NCBI GenBank assembly: GCA_012800565.1
Contig: JAAZIZ010000015.1
Span: 1-31,358 of the forward strand
Source: Lentisphaerota bacterium
Lineage (GTDB): Bacteria > Verrucomicrobiota > Lentisphaeria > Oligosphaerales > Oligosphaeraceae
DNA: 31,358 nt
Direction: 5' to 3'
The translations under genes and the position numbers were made by a program. Positions 7,751-13,986 of this stretch are shown one piece after another (positions within the stretch are counted from its first letter, which is position 1; every line of letters starts with the position of its first letter). The notes beneath the pieces are model-generated. The model had not been told where the DNA came from. It was given only the letters and a program-made list of their open reading frames with translations, and did no database searches.

Positions 7751-8554
7751 ATGAAAAAATATATTCCGATGGATTTAGCTTTCGAGCATTATTCGCGTCT
7801 GAACCATCACCTGATGGCGGCAGAGTACAGCAAAATCTGTGCTGAGATGTGCAAACAGCGCTATGCCTGTGTGCCGCTCTATGAGTCACTCTGTCTGTAT
7901 GATCAGGGGCAGCTTCAACTGTCCGACCAGGTACGGGTGATCTGGGTCCATGACATCGAGCGTCCCAGCGACAATTACCTGGCTCGTGAAATGGCCGAAA
8001 TGGAGTACGATTTCGGTTTCCAGAGCACCTATAACATCCGGACCATCTGCACCGCTACCGCAGAACTGCGGCAGGAATTGCAGGCCATCCGAGAACTCGG
8101 GCACGAAATCCAATACCAGTACGAAGACCTGGTAATCACCCAAGGTGACATTGAAGCCGCTCGCCAGAGCTTCAAAGAGAACTTGGCCCAACTGCGGAAG
8201 TACTTCCCGGATATCAAGGCGGCTTTCGCCCACGGGGTGTACAAATCAGATTATAACTCCACCGAAATTTTCAAGGAAGACGGAGTCTGGCAGCCGAAAA
8301 TCTGGCAAAGCCTCGGTCTGCAACATCCCTGCGCCGAACTATATTACTTCATGTCGGTGCTGAAACGAGAATTCGGCTCCTCATTCCATTATTTCGGCGA
8401 GAGCTCCTGCATCGGCGGGGAGGAATTCGCAGAAGCGCTGCGCTCGGTCCAGGAGGGAGACATCGTGGTTTTCCTGCAGCATCCAACCTGGTGGTCAGAC
8501 AGCTATGATGTCAACGAATTGAAAAAAGTGGTGCGCGGGAAATGTTTTTTTTAG
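7751..8554 (+). CDS. Polysaccharide deacetylase-like protein with altered motifs
   Basis: 267 aa, no signal peptide, probably cytoplasmic. The start is fixed by AGGAGG 8 nt before the ATG at 7751. The arrangement resembles the NodB-type beta/alpha-barrel deacetylase superfamily: a beta-strand ending in VIWVHDIE (63-70) where motif 1 normally carries the metal-binding Asp; GHEIQYQYED (117-126) at the place of motif 2, often GHEIGxHxE; a helix pair; then AFAHG (158-162); and FLQHPTWW (241-248) near the end. The second histidine of motif 2 appears replaced by Gln123, so metal binding or catalysis may be changed. Such divergent members often sit in surface-glycan loci. It is followed after 25 nt by a hydroxyacid dehydrogenase gene and preceded by the rfbA remnant. 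The family call is moderate, the activity uncertain. Confidence 0.6.
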   Translation: MKKYIPMDLAFEHYSRLNHHLMAAEYSKICAEMCKQRYACVPLYESLCLYDQGQLQLSDQVRVIWVHDIERPSDNYLAREMAEMEYDFGFQSTYNIRTICTATAELRQELQAIRELGHEIQYQYEDLVITQGDIEAARQSFKENLAQLRKYFPDIKAAFAHGVYKSDYNSTEIFKEDGVWQPKIWQSLGLQHPCAELYYFMSVLKREFGSSFHYFGESSCIGGEEFAEALRSVQEGDIVVFLQHPTWWSDSYDVNELKKVVRGKCFF

Positions 8555-8579
8555 GGCGTGCAAGCAAAGGACAATAATA

Positions 8580-9536
8580 ATGCGTAAAATTGTGGTATTG
8601 GATGGTTATGTCGCCAATCCTGGAGACTTCTCCTGGGGACCATTGCTGGATATGGGTGATTGTCAGGTTTACGAGCGGACCGACAGCCGAGAGGAACTGC
8701 TGGAACGTGCCACCGGTGCTGAGGTCATCCTGACGGACAAGGTTCCGATCAATGCAGATATACTCTCTGTTCTGCCGGATTTGCGCTTCATCTCAGTATT
8801 GGCAACCGGGTACAATATTGTGGATATACCCGCCTGCTGCCAGCGCGGAGTGGTGGTCAGCAATGTTCCCAATTACAGCACTGAATCTGTGGCCCAGCAC
8901 ACTTTCGCGCTGTTGCTGCAAATGCTCAACCACACCGATGAATATACTCGTGAGGTCGCCGAGGGGGCCTGGAGCCGCTCGCGCGACTTCACGCTGTTCC
9001 TGTCACCGATCCGGGAAATTGCCGGCATGACCATCGGCATCATCGGCTATGGGATGATTGGGCAGGCCGTGGCCCGCATTGCCCGCGCCTTCGGCATGAA
9101 GGTACTGGTATCGACCCGCACTCCCAAAGCAGACCCCACGGTCAGCTTCTGCAGCCTGGCAGAGCTGCTGGGGCAAAGCGATGTGGTCTCGCTGCATTGT
9201 CCGCAGACTCCCGAGACTACCCGGATCATCAACGCCAGCAATATCGCTCTGATGAAGCCCGGGGCAATGCTGCTCAATACTGCCCGTGGCGGGCTGGTCG
9301 ATGAAGAAGCCCTGGCACAGGCCTTGAATAACGGACGCTTGTCCGGTGCAGCCCTGGATGTACTCAGCAGCGAGCCGCCACCTGCGGATAACCCTCTGTT
9401 GCACGCCCGGAACTGCCATATCACTCCGCATGTGGCCTGGGCCGGGTTGGGTGCCCGGCGGCGTCTGATGGAAATCACTTTCGCCAATGTCCGGGCCTAT
9501 CTGGATGGCCGGCCCATCAATGTGGTCAACGCCTGA
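8580..9536 (+). CDS. D-2-hydroxyacid dehydrogenase (glycerate dehydrogenase-like)
   Basis: 318 aa, full length for the D-isomer-specific 2-hydroxyacid dehydrogenase family, which reduces 2-keto acids (for example hydroxypyruvate to D-glycerate) with NAD(P)H in the cytoplasm. The Rossmann motif GYGMIG spans 156-161. The catalytic residues are in place: Arg236 (NTARGGLVDEEAL), Glu265 (SSEPP) and His284 (ITPHVAW). The substrate-loop segment LATGYNIVD (74-82) resembles glycerate dehydrogenase/hydroxypyruvate reductase (HprA-like) members, but substrate cannot be fixed from sequence. AAAGGA precedes the ATG at 8580. The 25-nt gap to the deacetylase-like gene suggests one transcript. Confidence 0.9.
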   Translation: MRKIVVLDGYVANPGDFSWGPLLDMGDCQVYERTDSREELLERATGAEVILTDKVPINADILSVLPDLRFISVLATGYNIVDIPACCQRGVVVSNVPNYSTESVAQHTFALLLQMLNHTDEYTREVAEGAWSRSRDFTLFLSPIREIAGMTIGIIGYGMIGQAVARIARAFGMKVLVSTRTPKADPTVSFCSLAELLGQSDVVSLHCPQTPETTRIINASNIALMKPGAMLLNTARGGLVDEEALAQALNNGRLSGAALDVLSSEPPPADNPLLHARNCHITPHVAWAGLGARRRLMEITFANVRAYLDGRPINVVNA

Positions 9537-9545
9537 GGAGAGTCA

Positions 9546-9574
9546 CCGCCGCAGTCATTATTATCTGCGGGCGG
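9546..9574. terminator. Hairpin between convergent genes
   Basis: CCGCCGCAG (9546-9554) and CTGCGGGCGG (9565-9574) pair over 9 bp with one bulged base and an AT-rich loop. It lies exactly in the 44-bp gap between the ends of the plus-strand dehydrogenase and minus-strand dapB, where a shared two-way terminator would be expected. Neither side has a proper U tract, so this is tentative. Confidence 0.4.
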
Positions 9575-9580
9575 AGTGTC

Positions 9581-10405
9581 TCAATCCGGAGCGGCCAGGT
9601 GATCCAGCCCCAGAACATGCTGCATATCATAGAGACCCGGCCGGGCGGTGGCCAGGAATTTGACGGCGCGCAAGGCACCTTTGGCGAAGGTTTCGCGGCT
9701 GGAGGCCTTATGGGTCAATTCCAGGCGTTCGCCTGCAGTCGCAAAGATGACGGTATGGTCGCCGACTACATCACCGCCGCGCAGAGAATGCATGCCGATC
9801 TCCTGTCTGGTGCGAGGGCCAACCATTCCGACCCGGCCATGCCTGGTGTCGTCGGCATAATCAAGACCGCGGGCAGTGGCCAGGATTTCCCCCAGGCGTT
9901 CGGCGGTGCCCGAAGGGGCGTCTTTTTTCTGATTGTGGTGCATCTCCACCACCTCAATATCATAGTCTTCACCCAGCAGCGGAGCAACCCGGGCACAGAG
10001 CGCAAACAACACATTCACGCCGATGCTCATATTGGGGGTGCAGACGATGCGGGCACCGTTCTCGCTCAGGGTCCGCAGAGTGCCTTTATTTTCCATGCTC
10101 AGGCCAGTGGTGCCGATGGTCAGACTCACGCCCTTTGAGGCCGCCAGGGCGGCGAAAGCCATGGTCGCTTCCGGACAGGAAAAATCAATAGCGGCATCGC
10201 TCTGAGCGAGCACCGCTGCGCTGTCGGCAGAGATTTTCACCCCGCAGGCGGCTTCGCCGGCAACCACGCCAGCATCCTGTCCCAGCAGTGTGCACTCTGG
10301 ACTTTCCAGTGCGCCGCTGAGAGTCAGTTCCGGATCACGCAGCACTTGTGCCACCAGCATCCGGCCCATGCGTCCGGCAGCACCGACTATTGCTACTCTA
10401 ATCAT
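9581..10405 (-). CDS. dapB: 4-hydroxy-tetrahydrodipicolinate reductase
   Basis: 274 aa, normal length. DapB reduces the dihydrodipicolinate intermediate with NAD(P)H in the diaminopimelate/lysine pathway, which feeds peptidoglycan. The N-terminal nucleotide site is GAAGRMG (8-14). The catalytic segment EMHHNQKKDAPSGTA (154-168) has the His pair 156/157 and Lys160 in the family order; CTPNMSIGVN (122-131) is the other family signature. It starts 3 nt after the stop of the S41 protease gene, and its ribosome site (GAAAGGAAA) is formed by the last codons of that gene, so the two are tightly coupled. Last gene of the glyS-ctp-dapB operon. No other lysine pathway gene is in the window. Confidence 0.97.
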   Translation of the reverse strand: MIRVAIVGAAGRMGRMLVAQVLRDPELTLSGALESPECTLLGQDAGVVAGEAACGVKISADSAAVLAQSDAAIDFSCPEATMAFAALAASKGVSLTIGTTGLSMENKGTLRTLSENGARIVCTPNMSIGVNVLFALCARVAPLLGEDYDIEVVEMHHNQKKDAPSGTAERLGEILATARGLDYADDTRHGRVGMVGPRTRQEIGMHSLRGGDVVGDHTVIFATAGERLELTHKASSRETFAKGALRAVKFLATARPGLYDMQHVLGLDHLAAPD

Positions 10406-10408
10406 GGT

Positions 10409-11719
10409 TCATTTCCTTTCTGCTGACTGGGCACCTGAGTCGTCCGTTGCTGCGGGCGTCTGCACTGCCTCAGCCTTGACTTTACCCTTGCGGATGTTCT
10501 CATAGACGGTAAAGCTCTTCAGGACTTCGGCCGCTCGCTGCAGCTGGGGATCGATGGCGTACCTTTCTTGCTCTGGGGTCTTAATCAATTGCAGATACTG
10601 CTCAGGTGTCATGGTTACTTTAATATCCGGCTCAATGCCCTGATTGTGAATCACCCGCCGACTGGGAGTAAAATATTTGGCAATGGTCAGTTTCAGGGCA
10701 AAACCCTGGGACAGCTGGTGGATATTCTGTACGGAGCCTTTGCCAAAGGTCCTGTCACCCAGCAAAATGGCCCGGTTCAAGTCACGCAGGCAACCGGCCG
10801 TGATTTCAGCTGCACTGGCGCTACCACCATTGATCAGCAGCACCAGCGGGCATTTCTGGGGGAATTTATAGCCGTCACGGCTCTTCTCCTGATAATTCTG
10901 GCCGGCATCGCGGCCCTCCACTGAAACCACCACCTGTCCCGGAGGCAGAAAATAGCTGCAGACATCGACTGCTGAACCCAGCAGCCCGCCCGGGTTGTCA
11001 CGCAAGTCCAGGATCAGACCGCTGATATTTTTGGCCTCAAGCTCTTTCAGAGCTTTCTCCAGCTCGGCGGCAGTAGGCTCCATAAACTGAGTCAGGCGCA
11101 GATAGCCGATGCTGCTGTCGGGCAGAACTTTGACTCCGGCCACGCTCTCCAGCGGAATCATGGCCCGGGTCAGCTCCAAGCTGAACTCTTCTTCCACGTC
11201 CGGGCGTTGGATCGTGACCGTGACCTTGCTGCCGTTAGGGCCACGCAGCATTTTCACCGCCTCGTCCAGCCGGGTGCCGATGAGGCGGCGGCCATCAACC
11301 GCCACGATAACATCTCCGGCCAGGATGCCGGCCTTATGCGCGGGGGTACCGTCGATGGTAGCTACCACCACCAGCTGTTCATCCTTGAAACTGACTGAGA
11401 TGCCCACACCGCCGAATTCACCCTCGGTCTCCTCCATCAGCTGCTTCATCTCCGAGGGCGGCAGGAAATTGCTGTACGGGTCCAGACTCATCACCATGCC
11501 GGCGATGGCACCCTGCAGCAATTCATTCGCCTTGACTTGGTCGGCATCGACGTAATTTTTGCGGATAAGCTGGAGAACCTCCATCATCATGTCGATGTTT
11601 TCCAGGATATCCTCCGCGCCCTGGGCCTTGGCTTCAGCGCTGTACACCCGGAAGCCGAGCAACAGGTTCCCGAGCAGGAGGGCGGCAAAAATCAGCAACG
11701 GCAGTTGGTGGCGTTTCAT
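10409..11719 (-). CDS. S41 C-terminal processing peptidase (CtpA/Prc family)
   Basis: 436 aa. An N-terminal hydrophobic segment (LPLLIFAALLLGNLLLGF) acts as a signal anchor, placing the enzyme in the periplasm. A PDZ domain spans about 100-185 (GVGISVSFKDEQ..., AGDVIVAVDG). The S41 protease core follows, with the Ser-Lys dyad visible as Ser302 in NGGSASAAEI and Lys327 in TFGKGSVQ. The loop LDLRDNPGGLL (238-248) is also typical. The family cleaves C-terminal tails of envelope proteins and tunes peptidoglycan hydrolases. The tail after ~400 is charged and low in conservation. It lies 42 nt after glyS and 3 nt before dapB. Confidence 0.95.
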   Translation of the reverse strand: MKRHQLPLLIFAALLLGNLLLGFRVYSAEAKAQGAEDILENIDMMMEVLQLIRKNYVDADQVKANELLQGAIAGMVMSLDPYSNFLPPSEMKQLMEETEGEFGGVGISVSFKDEQLVVVATIDGTPAHKAGILAGDVIVAVDGRRLIGTRLDEAVKMLRGPNGSKVTVTIQRPDVEEEFSLELTRAMIPLESVAGVKVLPDSSIGYLRLTQFMEPTAAELEKALKELEAKNISGLILDLRDNPGGLLGSAVDVCSYFLPPGQVVVSVEGRDAGQNYQEKSRDGYKFPQKCPLVLLINGGSASAAEITAGCLRDLNRAILLGDRTFGKGSVQNIHQLSQGFALKLTIAKYFTPSRRVIHNQGIEPDIKVTMTPEQYLQLIKTPEQERYAIDPQLQRAAEVLKSFTVYENIRKGKVKAEAVQTPAATDDSGAQSAERK

Positions 11720-11761
11720 AAGCGTGTCCCGATGATTTATGGCAATGCGGGCTCTGTCGGT

Positions 11762-13093
11762 TCAAATCTTGGTCGCCAGGAATGCGTCCAGTTCGCTGAT
11801 CGGGATGCGTTCCTGACTCATGGAATCGCGGTCACGTACCGTGACCGCCTGGTCCTGCTGACTGTCGAAATCGTAAGTCACGCAGAATGGCGTGCCGATT
11901 TCGTCCTGCCGGCGATAGCGTTTGCCGATGCTGCCGCTGTCGTCATAGGCAGTACGATATTTTTGCTGCAGTCCCTTACGTACCTCAATGGCCGGAGCTT
12001 CGAGTTTTTTGCTCAGGGGCAGCACTGCAATCTGCACCGGTGCGTAACGTGCCGGCAGGCGCAGGACCACCCGCAAATCCTCGTCCTGGTCGAGTTTTTT
12101 GGTCTCAGCTGTATCCTCGTCGTAGGCATTGCAGAGGAGCATCAGGCAAATCCGGTCCAGCCCGCAGGAAGTCTCAACCACAGTGGGGAAGAACGACTCC
12201 TTGGTATCCTGATCGAAGACCTTGCAGTCCTGCTCCTGGCGGGAGAATTCGCAGTGCCGGGACATATCCCAGGTGCCGCGGTGGTGGATGCCCTCAATTT
12301 CGCTCCAGCCGAAAGGAAATTCGAATTCGATATCCACTGCCGCCTTGGCGTAATGGGCCAGTTTTTCATGCCAGTGCAGGCGCAGTTTATTTTCGGGGAT
12401 GCCGAGGGTCTGGGTATAGAAATTCCAGCGTTCCTGGCGCCAGTATTCGAACCATTCCATGGATTCACTGTCGCGGCAGAAGAACTCCATTTCCATCTGG
12501 GTGAATTCGCGGCTGCGGAAAGTAAAGAAGCGGGGATTGATTTCGTTGCGGAAAGCCTTCCCGGTCTGAGCGATGCCAAAGGGCAGTTTCTGCCTGGTGG
12601 CGATACGCACAAGATTGAAATCCACGAAGATCGGCTGACAAGTCTCCGCCCGGAGATAGGCAGCGTGTTCCTCATCGAACACCGGCCCCACGAAAGTCTT
12701 CATCATCAGATTGAATTCGCGCGGTTCGGTCAGTTTGGTCGAGCCACAGGAAGGGCAGACGCCAGGTTGTTCCAGCTGGTCCACGCGGTAGCGTTTCTTG
12801 CACTCCAGGCAGTCGGTCATAGTATCGGAGAACTGTTCGATATGGCCGGAGGCCCGCCAGACTTCCGGATGGCAGATGATGGTTGAGTCCAGACCCTCGA
12901 CATTGTCGCGATCCTCGACCATATTTTTCCACCAGGCCTGCTCCACCGCCCGTTTCAAGGGCACACCGTTGGGACCATAATCCCAGAAGCCATTGATGCC
13001 GCCATAGAGGTCCGAGCTTTGAAAAATAATCCCCCGGCGCTTGCACAACGCCACCAGTTTGGCCATAAAATCCGTAGTTGAAAGTTCTTCCAT
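11762..13093 (-). CDS. glyS: Glycyl-tRNA synthetase, dimeric (alpha2) type
   Basis: 443 aa. Class II synthetase charging tRNA-Gly, of the single-chain archaeal/eukaryotic-like kind rather than the two-subunit GlyQ/GlyS. Visible: LYGGINGFWDYGPNG (29-43), a zinc-knuckle insert with Cys95, Cys98, Cys113 and Cys116, motif 2 (FRNEINPRFFTFRSREFTQM, 181-200), GIHHRGTWDMSRH (268-280), motif 3 around TSCGLDRI (308-315) and a C-terminal anticodon-binding domain (about 345-443). Two adjacent ATGs (13096, 13093) are possible starts; AAGGA is 7 nt from the second and 4 nt from the first, so either may be used. An upstream in-frame start at 13219 would add a hydrophobic leader foreign to the family and is rejected. 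First gene of an operon with the S41 protease and dapB. Confidence 0.96.
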   Translation of the reverse strand: MEELSTTDFMAKLVALCKRRGIIFQSSDLYGGINGFWDYGPNGVPLKRAVEQAWWKNMVEDRDNVEGLDSTIICHPEVWRASGHIEQFSDTMTDCLECKKRYRVDQLEQPGVCPSCGSTKLTEPREFNLMMKTFVGPVFDEEHAAYLRAETCQPIFVDFNLVRIATRQKLPFGIAQTGKAFRNEINPRFFTFRSREFTQMEMEFFCRDSESMEWFEYWRQERWNFYTQTLGIPENKLRLHWHEKLAHYAKAAVDIEFEFPFGWSEIEGIHHRGTWDMSRHCEFSRQEQDCKVFDQDTKESFFPTVVETSCGLDRICLMLLCNAYDEDTAETKKLDQDEDLRVVLRLPARYAPVQIAVLPLSKKLEAPAIEVRKGLQQKYRTAYDDSGSIGKRYRRQDEIGTPFCVTYDFDSQQDQAVTVRDRDSMSQERIPISELDAFLATKI

Positions 13094-13123
13094 CATCAAA
13101 TCCTTGTCAATTCTCTGAAGAGC

Positions 13124-13148
13124 ATGTTTTACCAAACGGTAAAAAACA
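13124..13148 (-). promoter_or_regulatory. Hairpin in the glyS leader
   Basis: TTTTACC (13127-13133) and GGTAAAA (13138-13144) form a perfect 7-bp stem with a 4-nt loop. ATG/CAT just outside extends the stem after a 2-nt bulge. It lies about 30 nt upstream of the glyS start. It is too small to be a T-box and no T-box sequence was seen. It may affect translation or mark an operator. Confidence 0.35.
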
Positions 13149-13257
13149 TAACATACTGCGGGAATAAAAATAAACCAGTCCCAAACCGTGCGAAAGGGCT
13201 GTGCGTGAACAGAACGCAAGTTGAAAAACTAAACACACCACCTAAAATGTTCTTCAA

Positions 13258-13326
13258 CGCATTTAATCTGACAAAAGCAGGGCTGCGCATTTAATCTGCC
13301 AAAAGTTATGCTGTGCGTTTAATCTG
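13258..13326 (+). repeat. Three direct repeats with exact 28-bp period
   Basis: The core CGCATTTAATCTG occurs at 13258-13270 and 13286-13298, and as TGCGTTTAATCTG at 13314-13326. The second and third copies start exactly 28 bp after the previous one. The first two cores are followed by a near-identical ACAAAAG or CCAAAAG. Between cores the sequence partly agrees too, so the whole may be a decayed 28-bp tandem array. It lies about 165 bp upstream of glyS and 660 bp upstream of the CBM9-like gene. Confidence 0.8.
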
Positions 13327-13385
13327 CCATACCCTATATCAGTGATGGCAATATTTTATGGTTTTGCTCTTCTTCAATCTTCTTC

Positions 13386-13411
13386 GCGGATTTCCAAGGG
13401 GAAAAATCCGC
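13386..13411 (+). terminator. Terminator-like hairpin
   Basis: GCGGATTT (13386-13393) and AAATCCGC (13404-13411) form a perfect 8-bp stem with a 10-nt loop, followed on the plus strand by a pyrimidine-rich TTCTTCCTTT. No upstream plus-strand gene is present to be terminated, so it may be a relic or part of the repeat region. Confidence 0.3.
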
Positions 13412-13540
13412 TTCTTCCTTTGGTTCCCGTTTTCAGTCTCGCGTTTTGCCTTCCCCGGACAGGAGTCCAGAGGACTGGTTCCCCCGTGCTGAATGACACG
13501 TTGTGAAAATGCAACTGGCGCCGGTTAGCCCGGCAGGGCT

Positions 13541-13820
13541 ATACAATAATAACCTCCGGTGACCGAGCCTGGAAGGCGAGGGAACCGGAGGTGGGGCGGC
13601 CCCCCGAACCAGCGCCCGGAGGGCGCCACAATCCAAACGGACTCATGGCCTGAATCGTTCGTTCATGGCCTTGACCGATGCCAACTAATTGCTTTTCAAG
13701 TGGCGCCCGCCGGGCGCAGTTTTTGGGGAGAGTCCCCACCCCGGGTTACGTCGCGCTCCGCGCTCCCCACCCCGGGTTACGTCGCGCTCCGCGCTCCTCA
13801 CCACGGGGTTATTATTGTAT
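13541..13820. mobile_element. 280-bp element with perfect 14-bp terminal inverted repeats (MITE-like)
   Basis: ATACAATAATAACC at 13541-13554 is exactly the reverse complement of the sequence at 13807-13820, bounding 280 bp without a gene. Inside are nested hairpins: ACCTCCGGT/ACCGGAGGT (13552-13560 with 13584-13592) enclosing GCCT-GGA-AGGC (13567-13577), GCGCCC/GGGCGC (13612-13626) and GCGCCCG/CGGGCGC (13703-13717). A direct 31-bp tandem repeat follows. No transposase is encoded, and no exact target-site duplication is seen at the edges. This fits a non-autonomous miniature element or a large extragenic palindrome; mobility is inferred only from shape. Confidence 0.55.
13733..13794. repeat. 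Perfect 31-bp tandem duplication
   Basis: A GC-rich 31-bp unit beginning TCCCCACCCCGGGTTACG is repeated exactly at 13733-13763 and 13764-13794. A degenerate third copy starts at 13795 (TCCTCACCACGGGGTTA) and runs into the right inverted repeat of the 280-bp element. The unit contains GCGCTCCGCGC, itself nearly palindromic. Confidence 0.9.
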
Positions 13821-13986
13821 GGCGCTTCGCGCCGCACCGCCCCACTTTACAGCCCCGTTACCGCAGGTGGCGAAAACTGTTCGAAAATGCTGATTTATCT
13901 TGCAAATAGAGAAAACACCATTACGTTTAGAAGAAGTATTTTTTGTATATTCAAGGTTCAATGGGCGTAAACAGGATTGGGGAAAA

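Larger units (their letters stand above)
13094..13986. other. Gene-free repeat region between divergent glyS and the CBM9-like gene
   Basis: About 890 bp with no credible gene. It contains, in order, the glyS leader, a triple repeat of 28-bp period (13258-13326), a hairpin at 13386-13411, and a 280-bp inverted-repeat-bounded element (13541-13820) with internal palindromes and a 31-bp tandem repeat. Several short frames here (for example 13433-13636, 13539-13739 and 13559-13909) read through the repeats on both strands and have no ribosome site or domain, so they are treated as chance frames. Confidence 0.65.

Noticed and set aside
11537..12886. 449-codon plus-strand frame opposite glyS
   Set aside because: The minus strand encodes an unmistakable glycyl-tRNA synthetase with all motifs; the opposite frame has no ribosome site or domain and reflects codon bias leaving few antisense stops.
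13094..13219. Longer glyS start adding a hydrophobic leader
   Set aside because: Synthetases of this type lack such a leader, while a ribosome site precedes the ATG pair at 13096/13093.
13094..13240. T-box riboswitch ahead of glyS
   Set aside because: The leader is short, has a single small AT-rich hairpin and lacks any T-box consensus or antiterminator.
13258..13326. Possible CRISPR array
   Set aside because: Only three imperfect 13-bp cores with about 15-bp gaps that are themselves partly similar; no cas gene nearby and spacers far too short.
13433..13909. Short overlapping frames on both strands in the repeat region
   Set aside because: They read through palindromes and the 31-bp duplication, so frames stay open by repeat content; no start signals or domains.
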